Shown: positions 6,246-14,311 of the stretch, piece by piece | How positions within the stretch are numbered: the stretch's first letter is position 1 | Layout: the number at the start of each line of letters is the position of its first letter | NCBI GenBank assembly: GCA_036001225.1 | Contig: DASYUM010000107.1 | Coordinates: 1-18,609, forward strand | Length of the DNA stretch: 18,609 nt | Direction: 5' to 3' | Origin: DASYUM01 sp036001225 | Lineage (GTDB): Bacteria > Methylomirabilota > Methylomirabilia > Rokubacteriales > DASRDR01 | The notes under the pieces: model-generated | Seen by the model: only the letters and a program-made list of their open reading frames with translations | Databases searched by the model: none | Told to the model about the DNA's origin: nothing | Made by a program: the position numbers and the translations under genes

Positions 6246-9176
6246 TTACTCGCGGCTGGCGGTGTACGGGCAGATCTGGCTGTAGGCGCAGAAGCGGCAG
6301 GCCTGATAAGACGGGGTCGCCGCGAAACGCCGTCCGCGAATGCCGGCCGCCGCCTCGCGCACCGCGTCGGCCGCCTCGCCCAGGTCGTCGTCGGTCGGAG
6401 CGTACCGGCCGGCCAGCCCCGATTCGAGGAAGCGCAACTCCACCCGGGCCGGGAGCCGCCCCGTCATCTCGCGCCAGCCCAGCGCGTAGAGCTTGAGCTG
6501 GAGGCTGTCGGCCGCCCGCTCCTCGGCCCGCTCGATCTGGCGGACGTCGGACGATTTGTAGTCGATGATGACCGCCGTCCCGGCGAGCTCGTCCACCCGG
6601 TCCCAGCGCCCGCGCACCCGGTCACCGTCGAGGGTGAAGCCGAACTCGCGCTCGACGTGACTCGGCCGCGTCCCCGACGCCTCCTCATCCTCCCAGAAGC
6701 GGCGGATGGCCGCCCGGCCCGCCTCCTGGCGGGCCGCCTCGTGGGCGCGGGTGAGGAACCCCTCGTTTCGCCACTCGGCGTCGAACACCGCCAGCAGGTC
6801 GGCCAGCGGCGTGTCGAGCCCGGCGGCCCGGCGGCGCAGGTAGTGCTCGACGACGCGGTGGAGCGTCTCGCCGTACACCACCGCGTGGTGGCGGCGGATG
6901 GGGACCCGCAACAGATGGATGTAGCGGTACTTGAGCGGGCAGGTCAGGTAATCGTCCACCTGCCGGTGCGACAGCTCGAGCGGCGCTCCGGGCGGCGGCG
7001 CGGGCTCGTCCGGATAGGCGGGGTCGGCGGGCGACGCGGCGCGGCGGATCTCCTCGAGGGCGGTGGTCGGAAGCGGGCGCGCGGCCTCTCGGGGCAGCTC
7101 GAGCGCTTCCAGGACGAACTGGCTCACCTTGCGTTCGCGCTTGCCGCCGTAGTCGCGGGCCGAGGTCAGGTAGAGGGCGCGGCGGGCCCGGGTCATCGCG
7201 ACGTAGAACAGCCGCCGCTCCTCCTGGACGTGGACCTCGGTCGCCGGCGGCGCGTCGCGCACGAGGGTGTCGGGCAGCTCGAGGACGTCGGCGCGGTGAG
7301 GCCACGGGAAACGTCCCTGGACGAGGCCGACCACGAAGACCACCGGGAACTCGAGGCCCTTGGCCTTGTGCACCGTCAGCACGCGGACCGCCGGCGCGTC
7401 GCCCTCGGCCTCCGCCACCGCCGGGTCCTCGCCGGCCTCGATCAGCGCGTCGAGGTGGGCGACCAGTTCGGGGACGCGATCGGAAGGCAAGACGCGGGTG
7501 GCCTCCTGGAGCCGCCGGAAGAACTTGGCGATGTTCTGGACCTCGGCCTCCTCGCGAGCGGTGGCGGCTTTCGACATCCGGGCCAGCCACCCGGTCTCCT
7601 CGAGGAACCGGTAGAGCAGTTCGCCGGCCGAGAGCTCGGCGCTGAGCGTCATGTAGCGTTCGAGGTCCTTCGTCAGCCGCCGGATCGCCTCGGCGGCGGC
7701 GGCCGAGATCCCGTCGCGCAGCTCGGGCAGCGCGTCCAGCTCCCGCAAGACGTCGAACAGCCAGCGGTTCCCCCGGCTCGCGTGGGTGTGGCAGCGGATC
7801 AGGTCCACCGCCGGGACGCTGTACAGCGAGCAGGTGGCGAGGGCAAAGAGGCTGACCCCGTCGTCGGGCCGCGCGAGGACGCGGAGGACGGCGATGAGCA
7901 GCCGTACCTCGGGGCGACCGTAGAGGCCCTGGTTGCCGGAAAAGGTCCAGGGGACCTCCCGCAGGTTGAGCGCACGGAGGAAGGGGTCGGCGTCGTTGTT
8001 GGCGCGGACGAGGATGGCGACGTCGTCGTAGCGGGCCTCGCCGGCCGCGACCAGGCCGGCGATCCGCTCGGCCACCGCGTCGGCTTCCTGGGTCACCGTC
8101 TCGAAGTGGAGGTGGAGCGCCTCGCGGCCCGGGCCGTGGGCCGCCACCAGGCGCTTGTCGATCCCGGCCGCCACCTCCAGGCGGTCAGGGTCGTTGTGGC
8201 GGATCAGCCGGTAGGCCGCGTCGAGAAGCCGCTGACCCGAGCGGTGGTTCTCGGTGAGGACCACCCGCCGGGCGTCGGGGTACGCGCGGGCGAAGCCGAG
8301 CAGGTTCTCCATCGACGCGCCGCGAAAGCGGAAGATGGCCTGGTCGTCGTCGCCGACGACCGTCACGTTCCGGTGGCCGGCGGCGAGCAGACGCACCAGC
8401 TCGAACTGGGCGTGGTTGGTGTCCTGGAATTCATCGACCAGGAGGTAGCGGAAGCGACGCTGGTAGCGCGCGAGGACGGCCGGACGGGTCCGGAACAGGC
8501 GGAGCGCGTAGCCGATCTGGTCGCCGAAGTCGACGAAGCCCTTGCGGGCCATCAGCGCCTGGTAGGCGGCGTAGGCCCCCGCTAGCTCCAGCTCGCGGGC
8601 CGCCCGATCTCGCCCCTCGGGCTCGTCGGCATCGGCGGCCGCGGCGGCCAGCCGCTCGGCATGGGCGAGGTAGGCCGCGGGCCCGACGTCCTCGTCCTTC
8701 GCCCGGCCGAAGAGCCCGGCCAGGGCGTGGAGGTGGCGGGTCGGATCGCCGAGCGGGCGGTAGTGGGCGAGGGGCAGCTCGAACAGATGGGCGCGCAGGA
8801 AGAGCACCTGCTCGGCCCGGTTCAGCACCCGGAAGGCCGGCGTCAGCCCCACCTCGAGCGCGTTCTCCCGGAGCAGCCAGTCGCCGAAGGCGTGGAAGGT
8901 CGAGATGCGGACGTCGGCGTAGCCGTAGGGGACCAGCACGTCCACCCGCTCTTCCATCTCGAAGGCGGCCTTGTCGGTGAACGTGAGGGCCAGGATCTCT
9001 TCGGGACGGGCGCGATGGGTGGCGATCAGCCAGGCGATGCGCCGGGTCAGCACGGTCGTCTTGCCGGTGCCCGCCCCGGCGACGATCAGGAGCGGCCCCG
9101 TCTCGTGGGTGACCGCGGCGACCTGGGCGGGATTCAGGCCCTCCAGGATGCGCGCGGCCGCGGCGTCGTCCGACAT
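6246..9176 (-). CDS. UvrD/PcrA-type ATP-dependent helicase with C-terminal Fe-S PD-(D/E)XK nuclease
   Basis: This 976-residue superfamily 1A protein has Walker A AGAGTGKT (33-40), STFHAFG (92-98), the DEFQDT box (248-253), GDDDQAIFRFRGA (275-287), NHRS (310-313), and later VLTVHKAKGLEFPVVFVVG and VAMTRARRALYLT. The last 230 residues form a RecB/AddB-like nuclease: YLTCP (C746), GRWDRVD (D859), IIDYKSS (D872, K874), LQLKLYA (Q893), then CRFCAYSQICPY (C960, C963, C969). The four cysteines match the iron-sulfur staple of AddB/Cas4-type nucleases. The domain order suggests a single-chain helicase-nuclease for DNA repair or end processing. It may start without a leader, and stands alone between a repeat and the liv operon. 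Confidence 0.92.
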   Translation of the reverse strand: MSDDAAAARILEGLNPAQVAAVTHETGPLLIVAGAGTGKTTVLTRRIAWLIATHRARPEEILALTFTDKAAFEMEERVDVLVPYGYADVRISTFHAFGDWLLRENALEVGLTPAFRVLNRAEQVLFLRAHLFELPLAHYRPLGDPTRHLHALAGLFGRAKDEDVGPAAYLAHAERLAAAAADADEPEGRDRAARELELAGAYAAYQALMARKGFVDFGDQIGYALRLFRTRPAVLARYQRRFRYLLVDEFQDTNHAQFELVRLLAAGHRNVTVVGDDDQAIFRFRGASMENLLGFARAYPDARRVVLTENHRSGQRLLDAAYRLIRHNDPDRLEVAAGIDKRLVAAHGPGREALHLHFETVTQEADAVAERIAGLVAAGEARYDDVAILVRANNDADPFLRALNLREVPWTFSGNQGLYGRPEVRLLIAVLRVLARPDDGVSLFALATCSLYSVPAVDLIRCHTHASRGNRWLFDVLRELDALPELRDGISAAAAEAIRRLTKDLERYMTLSAELSAGELLYRFLEETGWLARMSKAATAREEAEVQNIAKFFRRLQEATRVLPSDRVPELVAHLDALIEAGEDPAVAEAEGDAPAVRVLTVHKAKGLEFPVVFVVGLVQGRFPWPHRADVLELPDTLVRDAPPATEVHVQEERRLFYVAMTRARRALYLTSARDYGGKRERKVSQFVLEALELPREAARPLPTTALEEIRRAASPADPAYPDEPAPPPGAPLELSHRQVDDYLTCPLKYRYIHLLRVPIRRHHAVVYGETLHRVVEHYLRRRAAGLDTPLADLLAVFDAEWRNEGFLTRAHEAARQEAGRAAIRRFWEDEEASGTRPSHVEREFGFTLDGDRVRGRWDRVDELAGTAVIIDYKSSDVRQIERAEERAADSLQLKLYALGWREMTGRLPARVELRFLESGLAGRYAPTDDDLGEAADAVREAAAGIRGRRFAATPSYQACRFCAYSQICPYTASRE

Positions 9177-9182
9177 CGGCCG

Positions 9183-9211
9183 ATCATAGCGCCCGGGCGG
9201 CGTACCGACAA
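9183..9211 (-). promoter_or_regulatory. Promoter of the helicase-nuclease gene (leaderless)
   Basis: On the minus strand, TTGTCG (9211-9206) is followed after 17 bp by TATGAT (9188-9183), a five-of-six match to the -10 consensus. Counting 7 bases on puts the start at 9176, exactly the A of the helicase ATG. No ribosome site can exist upstream, so the mRNA is probably leaderless. Confidence 0.5.
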
Positions 9212-9236
9212 GCGCGGCGGCCGCCGGATGCCGCGA

Positions 9237-9425
9237 TCAGGTCTCGGAGTAGGCCAGCAGGATCAGGCTGAGGAGGAGGACGAGGACGGGCCACAGCCGG
9301 CGGAGCGCGATGCGGTGCTGGCGGCGCGCGAAGAGCGCGGTGATGGCCACGCCCAGCGAGATCGCCCCGGGCCGGGGCAGATCGGTACGACCCGCCGCGC
9401 GCCCGGCGCCCTCCCGGCCTCGCAT
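9237..9425 (-). CDS. Small hypothetical single-pass membrane protein
   Basis: This open frame of 62 codons has a basic, Arg/Gly-rich N-terminus, then a segment (about residues 24-60) ending in a strongly hydrophobic helix, LWPVLVLLLSLILLAY, and a short SET tail. Codon use from about residue 15 on looks coding (almost every third base G or C, with a normal residue mix). No ribosome site is clear, and the ATG overlaps a TACAAT sequence that could be a -10 box, so the true start may lie further in. It shows no family match that I recognise. If it is not a gene, 9212-9435 is otherwise empty. Confidence 0.35.
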   Translation of the reverse strand: MRGREGAGRAAGRTDLPRPGAISLGVAITALFARRQHRIALRRLWPVLVLLLSLILLAYSET

Positions 9426-9435
9426 TGTACCGCGG

Positions 9436-9477
9436 CCCGGCGCCGGGACTCGGCCGGACCCCGTGCCGGGCGCCCGG
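9436..9477 (-). terminator. Two GC palindromes after livM, possible operon terminator
   Basis: Immediately after the livM stop are two perfect 12-base palindromes, CCGGGCGCCCGG (9466-9477) and CCCGGCGCCGGG (9436-9447). No T tract follows, so intrinsic termination is uncertain; they may instead protect the 3' end. Confidence 0.3.
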
Positions 9478-10497
9478 TCAGCCGGAGCCGGCCGGCGCCC
9501 CGGGTCCGGCCTCGGACTCGACCAGCGGGGTGGGCTCCGGCTCCTCTTCGCGGCGGCCCTCGCCGGCCAGGAGTCCCTGGGGACGGAAGACCATGAGCAC
9601 CATCAGCATGAGGCCGAAGACGAGCAGCCGGTAAACCTGGAAGTCGCGAAAGACTTCCGGCAGCGCGACGAGCAACGTCGCCCCCAGGACGACCCCCAGC
9701 AGGTTTCCCATCCCGCCCAGGATCACCATGGCCAGGATGTTGATCGACTCGGTGAAGAGGAAGTTGTCCGGGAAGACCGAATGTTGCCAGGAGGCCAGGA
9801 AGCTGCCGCCGATTCCGGCGAACGAGGCGCCGATGGCGAAGGCCTGGAGCTTGGCGACCGTGGTGTTGATGCCCATCGCCCGTGCCGCCAGCTCGTCTTC
9901 CCGGATGGCCTGCCAGGCCCAGCCGATGCGCGAGTTGCGGAGCCGGGCCGACGCGACCAGGGTGAGGGCGAGGGCGGCCAGGAACAGGTAGTGGTACTCG
10001 AGGTTGCGGGTCAGCACGAAACCGGCCAGGGCCGGGGGATCGATGCGGATGATCCCGCTGGGGCCGCCGGTGATGTTGATCGGGCGATCGAGGTTGATGA
10101 GCAGGAGATAGGTGATCTCGCCGAACCCCAGCGTCACGATCGCCAGGTAGTCGCCGCGGAGGCGGAGGGTCGGGGCGCCGATGAGGATGCCGGAGAAGGC
10201 GGTCAGGACCACGATGACCGGCACCGCGACGAAGAACGGCAGGTGCAAGCCGAAGTGCGGCGAGGCTAGAAAGGCGTAGAGGTAGGAGCCGATCCCGAAG
10301 AAGGCGACGTAGCCGAGGTCGAGGAGGCCGGCGAAGCCGACCACGATGTTGAGCCCGAGCGCGAGCGTCGCGTAGAGGCAGATGCGGGCCATGACGCCGA
10401 TCCAGTAGTCGCTCGGCGCCACCAGCGGCCCGACCAGCGCCGCCAAGCCCAGGACGATCGCCAGCCACCGCTGCCAACCGGCCGGGGCTGTCATCAT
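9478..10497 (-). CDS. livM: Branched-chain amino acid ABC transporter permease LivM
   Basis: This 339-residue inner-membrane permease has about eight to ten helices. It carries the LivM-type GLNIVVGFAGLLDLGYVAFFGIGSYLYA block near residue 48 and the C-terminal MVILGGMGNLLGVVLGATLL loop that contacts the ATPase. It ends with a charged, Pro/Glu-rich tail of about 30 residues (GRREEEPEPTP) beyond the last conserved segment FRPQGLLAG. The start is ATGATG at 10497, 16 nt after livH; either ATG could be used, and the ribosome site is weak. It is the last gene of the liv operon and pairs with LivH. Confidence 0.93.
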   Translation of the reverse strand: MMTAPAGWQRWLAIVLGLAALVGPLVAPSDYWIGVMARICLYATLALGLNIVVGFAGLLDLGYVAFFGIGSYLYAFLASPHFGLHLPFFVAVPVIVVLTAFSGILIGAPTLRLRGDYLAIVTLGFGEITYLLLINLDRPINITGGPSGIIRIDPPALAGFVLTRNLEYHYLFLAALALTLVASARLRNSRIGWAWQAIREDELAARAMGINTTVAKLQAFAIGASFAGIGGSFLASWQHSVFPDNFLFTESINILAMVILGGMGNLLGVVLGATLLVALPEVFRDFQVYRLLVFGLMLMVLMVFRPQGLLAGEGRREEEPEPTPLVESEAGPGAPAGSG

Positions 10498-10513
10498 GGC
10501 ACTCGCCCGGCAG

Positions 10514-11452
<939 letters not shown>

Positions 11453-11454
11453 TC

Positions 11455-12168
11455 TCAGTCCTCTCCGAGGTAGGCGCGGCGGATGTGGTCGGCGGCCAGG
11501 AGCGCGGCCGCCGTGTCGTGCAGGACGATGCGGCCGTTCTGGAGCACGTAGCCCCGGCTGGCGATGCCGAGGGCCACCGCCGCGTTCTGCTCGACGACCA
11601 GGACGGTCGTCCCCTGGCGGTTGATGGTCTGGATGATGTCGAAGACCTGATCGACCAGGGCGGGTGCCAGCCCCATCGAGGGCTCGTCCATCAGGAGGAG
11701 CCGGGGCCGGGCCATGAGCGCGCGGCCGATGGCCAGCATCTGCTGCTCGCCCCCCGAGAGGGTTCCTCCGAGCTGCTGGCGGCGCTCCTCCAGACGCGGG
11801 AAGAGCGCATAGACGCGCTCGAAGTCCTGGGCCAGCTCGGCCGGCGGGGCGGCCTGCCGGGTAAAGGCCCCCATGGAGAGGTTCTCCCAGACCGTCATCC
11901 GTCCGAAGATCCGGCGGGCCTCGGGGACGAGGGCGATACCCCGCCTGACGATGGATTCGGAGGGCAACCGGTCGATCCGCTGGCTCTCGAACTCGATCCG
12001 GCCGGCGGTGGGCCGGACCACGCCCAGGATCGTCTTCATGGTCGTGGACTTGCCGGAGGCGTTGCCGCCCAAGAGGCAGACGATCTCCCCGACCCGGACC
12101 TCGAGGGTGACCGACTTGAGGACCCGGATCGGTCCGTAGTGGGTGACGACGTCGGTCAGCTTGAGCAC
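11455..12168 (-). CDS. livF: Branched-chain amino acid ABC transporter ATPase LivF
   Basis: This 237-residue cytoplasmic ATPase has Walker A GGNASGKST (34-42), signature LSGGEQQMLAIGRAL, Walker B LLLMDEPSMGLAP and the H-loop region VLVVEQNA typical of LivF. Its GxxASGKS P-loop replaces the more common GANGAGKS. I chose GTG 12168 (MLKLTDVVTHYG), 13 nt after the livG stop, because the in-frame ATG at 12243 would add 25 Arg/Ala/Pro-rich residues and overlap livG by 62 nt. The chosen length equals that of known LivF proteins. Confidence 0.92.
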   Translation of the reverse strand: MLKLTDVVTHYGPIRVLKSVTLEVRVGEIVCLLGGNASGKSTTMKTILGVVRPTAGRIEFESQRIDRLPSESIVRRGIALVPEARRIFGRMTVWENLSMGAFTRQAAPPAELAQDFERVYALFPRLEERRQQLGGTLSGGEQQMLAIGRALMARPRLLLMDEPSMGLAPALVDQVFDIIQTINRQGTTVLVVEQNAAVALGIASRGYVLQNGRIVLHDTAAALLAADHIRRAYLGED

Positions 12169-12181
12169 GACCGGGTCTGCC

Positions 12182-12964
12182 CTAGGCGCGGCTGGCCCGG
12201 CGGCCGAGGTACGCCTCGAGGACGGCCGGACTCTGGCGGACATCGTCGAACCGGCCCTCGGCGATCTTGACGCCGTGGTCGAGCGCCATCACACGGTCGC
12301 AGATCCCCCGGATCACTTTCATGTCGTGTTCGATGAGGACGACGGTGACGCCCCGCGTGCGGATGCGCTCGATGTCGCGCATCAGCTCGCGCGTCTCGGT
12401 CGGGTTCATGCCGGCCGCCGGCTCGTCGAGGAGGAGCAGTCGGGGATCGGTGGCGAGCGCGCGGGCGATCTCCAGCCGCCGCCGGTTCGCGTACGAGAGA
12501 GTCCAGGCCGGCCGGGCGGCCCGGGGTTGCAGGCGGTCGCCGAACAGGCCGAGCAGCTCGGCCGCGCGCCCCTCGGCCCGCCGGCGCTCGGCGCGGGCCC
12601 CCGGGAACCCGAGGAGGACGCCGGCGATCCCTCCCCGGGTCCGGCAGTGCATCCCGACCAGCACGTTCTCGAGGACGGTCATCTGATTGAACAGCCGCTG
12701 GTTCTGGAACGTGCGAGCGATCCCGAGCGCGGTGATGCGATGCGGCGCCAGACCGCTCAGCTCGCGCCGGCCATCCTCGAACAGGATGCGGCCCGCGCTC
12801 GCCTGGTACAGCCCGGTGACGAGGTTGAAGACGGTGGTCTTGCCGGAGCCGTTGGGGCCGATGAGGCCCACGATCTCGCCCTCCTCGACGCGGAGGGCGA
12901 GATCGTGGATGGCCCGCAGGCCTCCGAAGTGCTTGGTGAGGCCTGCCGTCTCGAGGAGCGCCAT
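12182..12964 (-). CDS. livG: Branched-chain amino acid ABC transporter ATPase LivG
   Basis: This 260-residue ATPase is the partner of LivF. It has Walker A GPNGSGKTT (36-44), Walker B LLLLDEPAAGMNP and the H-loop VLIEHDM, with the LivG-specific insertion after the ARTFQNQRLF Q-loop (GMHCRTRGGIAGVLLGFPGA). The ABC signature reads LSYANRRR instead of LSGGQ, a variant in which the second glycine is alanine; LivG proteins usually vary here. It starts at ATG 12964, 32 nt after livK. A small hairpin ends one base before this ATG and contains the only G-rich ribosome-site candidate. Confidence 0.94.
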   Translation of the reverse strand: MALLETAGLTKHFGGLRAIHDLALRVEEGEIVGLIGPNGSGKTTVFNLVTGLYQASAGRILFEDGRRELSGLAPHRITALGIARTFQNQRLFNQMTVLENVLVGMHCRTRGGIAGVLLGFPGARAERRRAEGRAAELLGLFGDRLQPRAARPAWTLSYANRRRLEIARALATDPRLLLLDEPAAGMNPTETRELMRDIERIRTRGVTVVLIEHDMKVIRGICDRVMALDHGVKIAEGRFDDVRQSPAVLEAYLGRRASRA

Positions 12965-12965
12965 G

Positions 12966-12978
12966 CCCCGAAGCGGGG
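12966..12978 (-). promoter_or_regulatory. Hairpin in the livK-livG gap next to the livG start
   Basis: CCCCG and CGGGG pair around a 3-nt loop, ending one base before the livG ATG. It could stabilise the upstream livK mRNA, as hairpins after binding-protein genes often do, or lower livG translation by hiding the GGGG stretch. It is short, so the role is tentative. Confidence 0.35.
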
Positions 12979-12996
12979 GAGCCCGCCGCAGGGCCG

Positions 12997-14142
12997 TTAC
13001 TTCACGACGATGGTCTTGACCTGCTCGAAGCCGGTCCCCTTCACCTGATAGACGAAGATCACGCCGCCGGCCACGTCGCCCTTGTCGTCGAAGGTGATCG
13101 GGACGCCCAGGATGCCCTTGTAGTTCTTGGTGGCCCGCACGGCGTCCCGCACGGCCGCCCGGTCGGCCTTGCCGACTTTCTTGATGGCCTCCAGGATGAT
13201 GTTGGCCGCCTCGTAGGCGAGCGGTCCGTAGGAGCTGGCCGGTCCGTACTTCGCCTCGAAGGCCTTCACGAAGGCCGCCGCCGACGGGATCTTCTTCAGA
13301 TCGGGAGCGAGGAAGGTCACGTAGTTGCCTTCGGCAGCGCCGCCGGCGGCCTGGATGTAGTCCACCGGCTCGTACTGACCGTCAGGTCCGATCATGCGGA
13401 CGTTGAGGCCGACGTCGGGCAACTGCTTGGCGATGAGCGCAGCGTCGGGCGCCCACAGGCTCGCGTAGATCACGTTCACGTCTTTGGGGATCGTGGCCAG
13501 GATCGCCCGGAAGTCTTTGTCCCCCGAGCGGATCACGTAGCGGAGGGGCGTCGCCCCCAACTTCTTTGCCGTCTTCTCCACCTCGTCGGCCGCGCCCTTC
13601 GGCCCCGTGGTGCCGTCGTCGAAGATGGCGATCTTCTTCGCCTTCAGATCCTGGACCGCGAACATCGCGCCGGCCGGCCCCTGGGCGTCGTCGCGGGCGC
13701 ACACCCGGTTCGTATTCTTGAGGCCTCGATCAGTCACCTTGGGGTTGGTGCAGCCCGGGCTGATCAGCACCACGTTGACCCGCTCCAGCACCTCGGAGAC
13801 CGGGATGCAGGTCACGCTGGTGATCCCCCACACCGCGCCCAGAACGGCCGAATCGGCGGCGACCTTCTCGGCGGCCGCCACCCCGACCTGCGGGTTGCCC
13901 TGGTCGTCGGCCTCCAGCACCTCGATCTTCTTGCCGAGGACGCCGCCCTTCCGGTTCCACTCGTCGGCGGCGAGCTTGACGGCGTTCGCCACCTCCTGGC
14001 CCTGCTTGGCCAGCGGCCCGGTCAGCGGCACGCCGGCCGCGATCTTCACGACCTGCTGCGCCGCTGCGGGCCCGGCGCCGACGATCAGCGCCAGCCCGAG
14101 CGCCACCACCCACACCGCCGTCATCCGCCCCCGGTCACGCAT
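12997..14142 (-). CDS. livK: Branched-chain amino acid ABC transporter substrate-binding protein
   Basis: This 381-residue periplasmic type I binding protein has an N-terminal signal peptide: basic MRDRGRM, a hydrophobic core, and a likely cleavage after GPAAA (about residue 28). The mature part opens VVKIAAGVPLTGPLAKQGQE, the classic LivJ/LivK start, and continues with NRKGGVLGKKIEVLEADDQ. Two cysteines (in VTCIPV and SPGCTN) may form a disulfide. ATG 14142 is preceded by AAGGAGG at ideal spacing; upstream in-frame ATGs extend into the promoter. It is the first gene of the livKGFHM operon. Binding of leucine, isoleucine or valine is usual, but family members also bind other amino acids, amides or aromatic acids. 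Confidence 0.92.
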   Translation of the reverse strand: MRDRGRMTAVWVVALGLALIVGAGPAAAQQVVKIAAGVPLTGPLAKQGQEVANAVKLAADEWNRKGGVLGKKIEVLEADDQGNPQVGVAAAEKVAADSAVLGAVWGITSVTCIPVSEVLERVNVVLISPGCTNPKVTDRGLKNTNRVCARDDAQGPAGAMFAVQDLKAKKIAIFDDGTTGPKGAADEVEKTAKKLGATPLRYVIRSGDKDFRAILATIPKDVNVIYASLWAPDAALIAKQLPDVGLNVRMIGPDGQYEPVDYIQAAGGAAEGNYVTFLAPDLKKIPSAAAFVKAFEAKYGPASSYGPLAYEAANIILEAIKKVGKADRAAVRDAVRATKNYKGILGVPITFDDKGDVAGGVIFVYQVKGTGFEQVKTIVVK

Positions 14143-14206
14143 CGCATCCTCCTTCTGCCGATTTCGTCGCCGCACCACTGGGGCCGCCGACCGGCCCGAG
14201 AGCCCA

Positions 14207-14235
14207 ACTATGGTAGAGCGGCCGGGGCCCGTCAA
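14207..14235 (-). promoter_or_regulatory. Promoter of the liv operon
   Basis: On the minus strand, TTGACG (14235-14230) and CATAGT (14212-14207) are 17 bp apart. The predicted start is near 14200, leaving a 58-nt leader with an AAGGAGG ribosome site. The -35 box lies within an imperfect inverted repeat of GGGCCC arms around GTCAA (14222-14244). Confidence 0.5.
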
Positions 14236-14246
14236 GGGCCCGGGAG

Positions 14247-14275
14247 TTGCGAGGGGTACCCGTATTTGTTACGGT
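14247..14275 (+). promoter_or_regulatory. Promoter of the carboxyltransferase-DUF3047 operon
   Basis: TTGCGA (14247-14252) and TACGGT (14270-14275) are separated by 17 bp. The predicted start is near 14282, 30 nt before the ATG. The -10 box is identical to that of the ACT operon promoter. Its -35 box is only 11 bp from that of the divergent liv promoter. Confidence 0.5.
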
Positions 14276-14311
14276 CTCCGAGATGATCCAGGCCGGCTCG
14301 GGCGTCGCGCC

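Noticed and set aside
6657..8585. Long plus-strand open frame of 642 codons over the helicase
   Set aside because: It is antisense to a helicase with complete motifs; composition is low-complexity Val/Gly/Arg, and it has no ribosome site.
13607..14311. N-terminal extension of the carboxyltransferase frame
   Set aside because: It is antisense to livK and crosses both divergent promoters; the protein from ATG 14312 already has the full family length.
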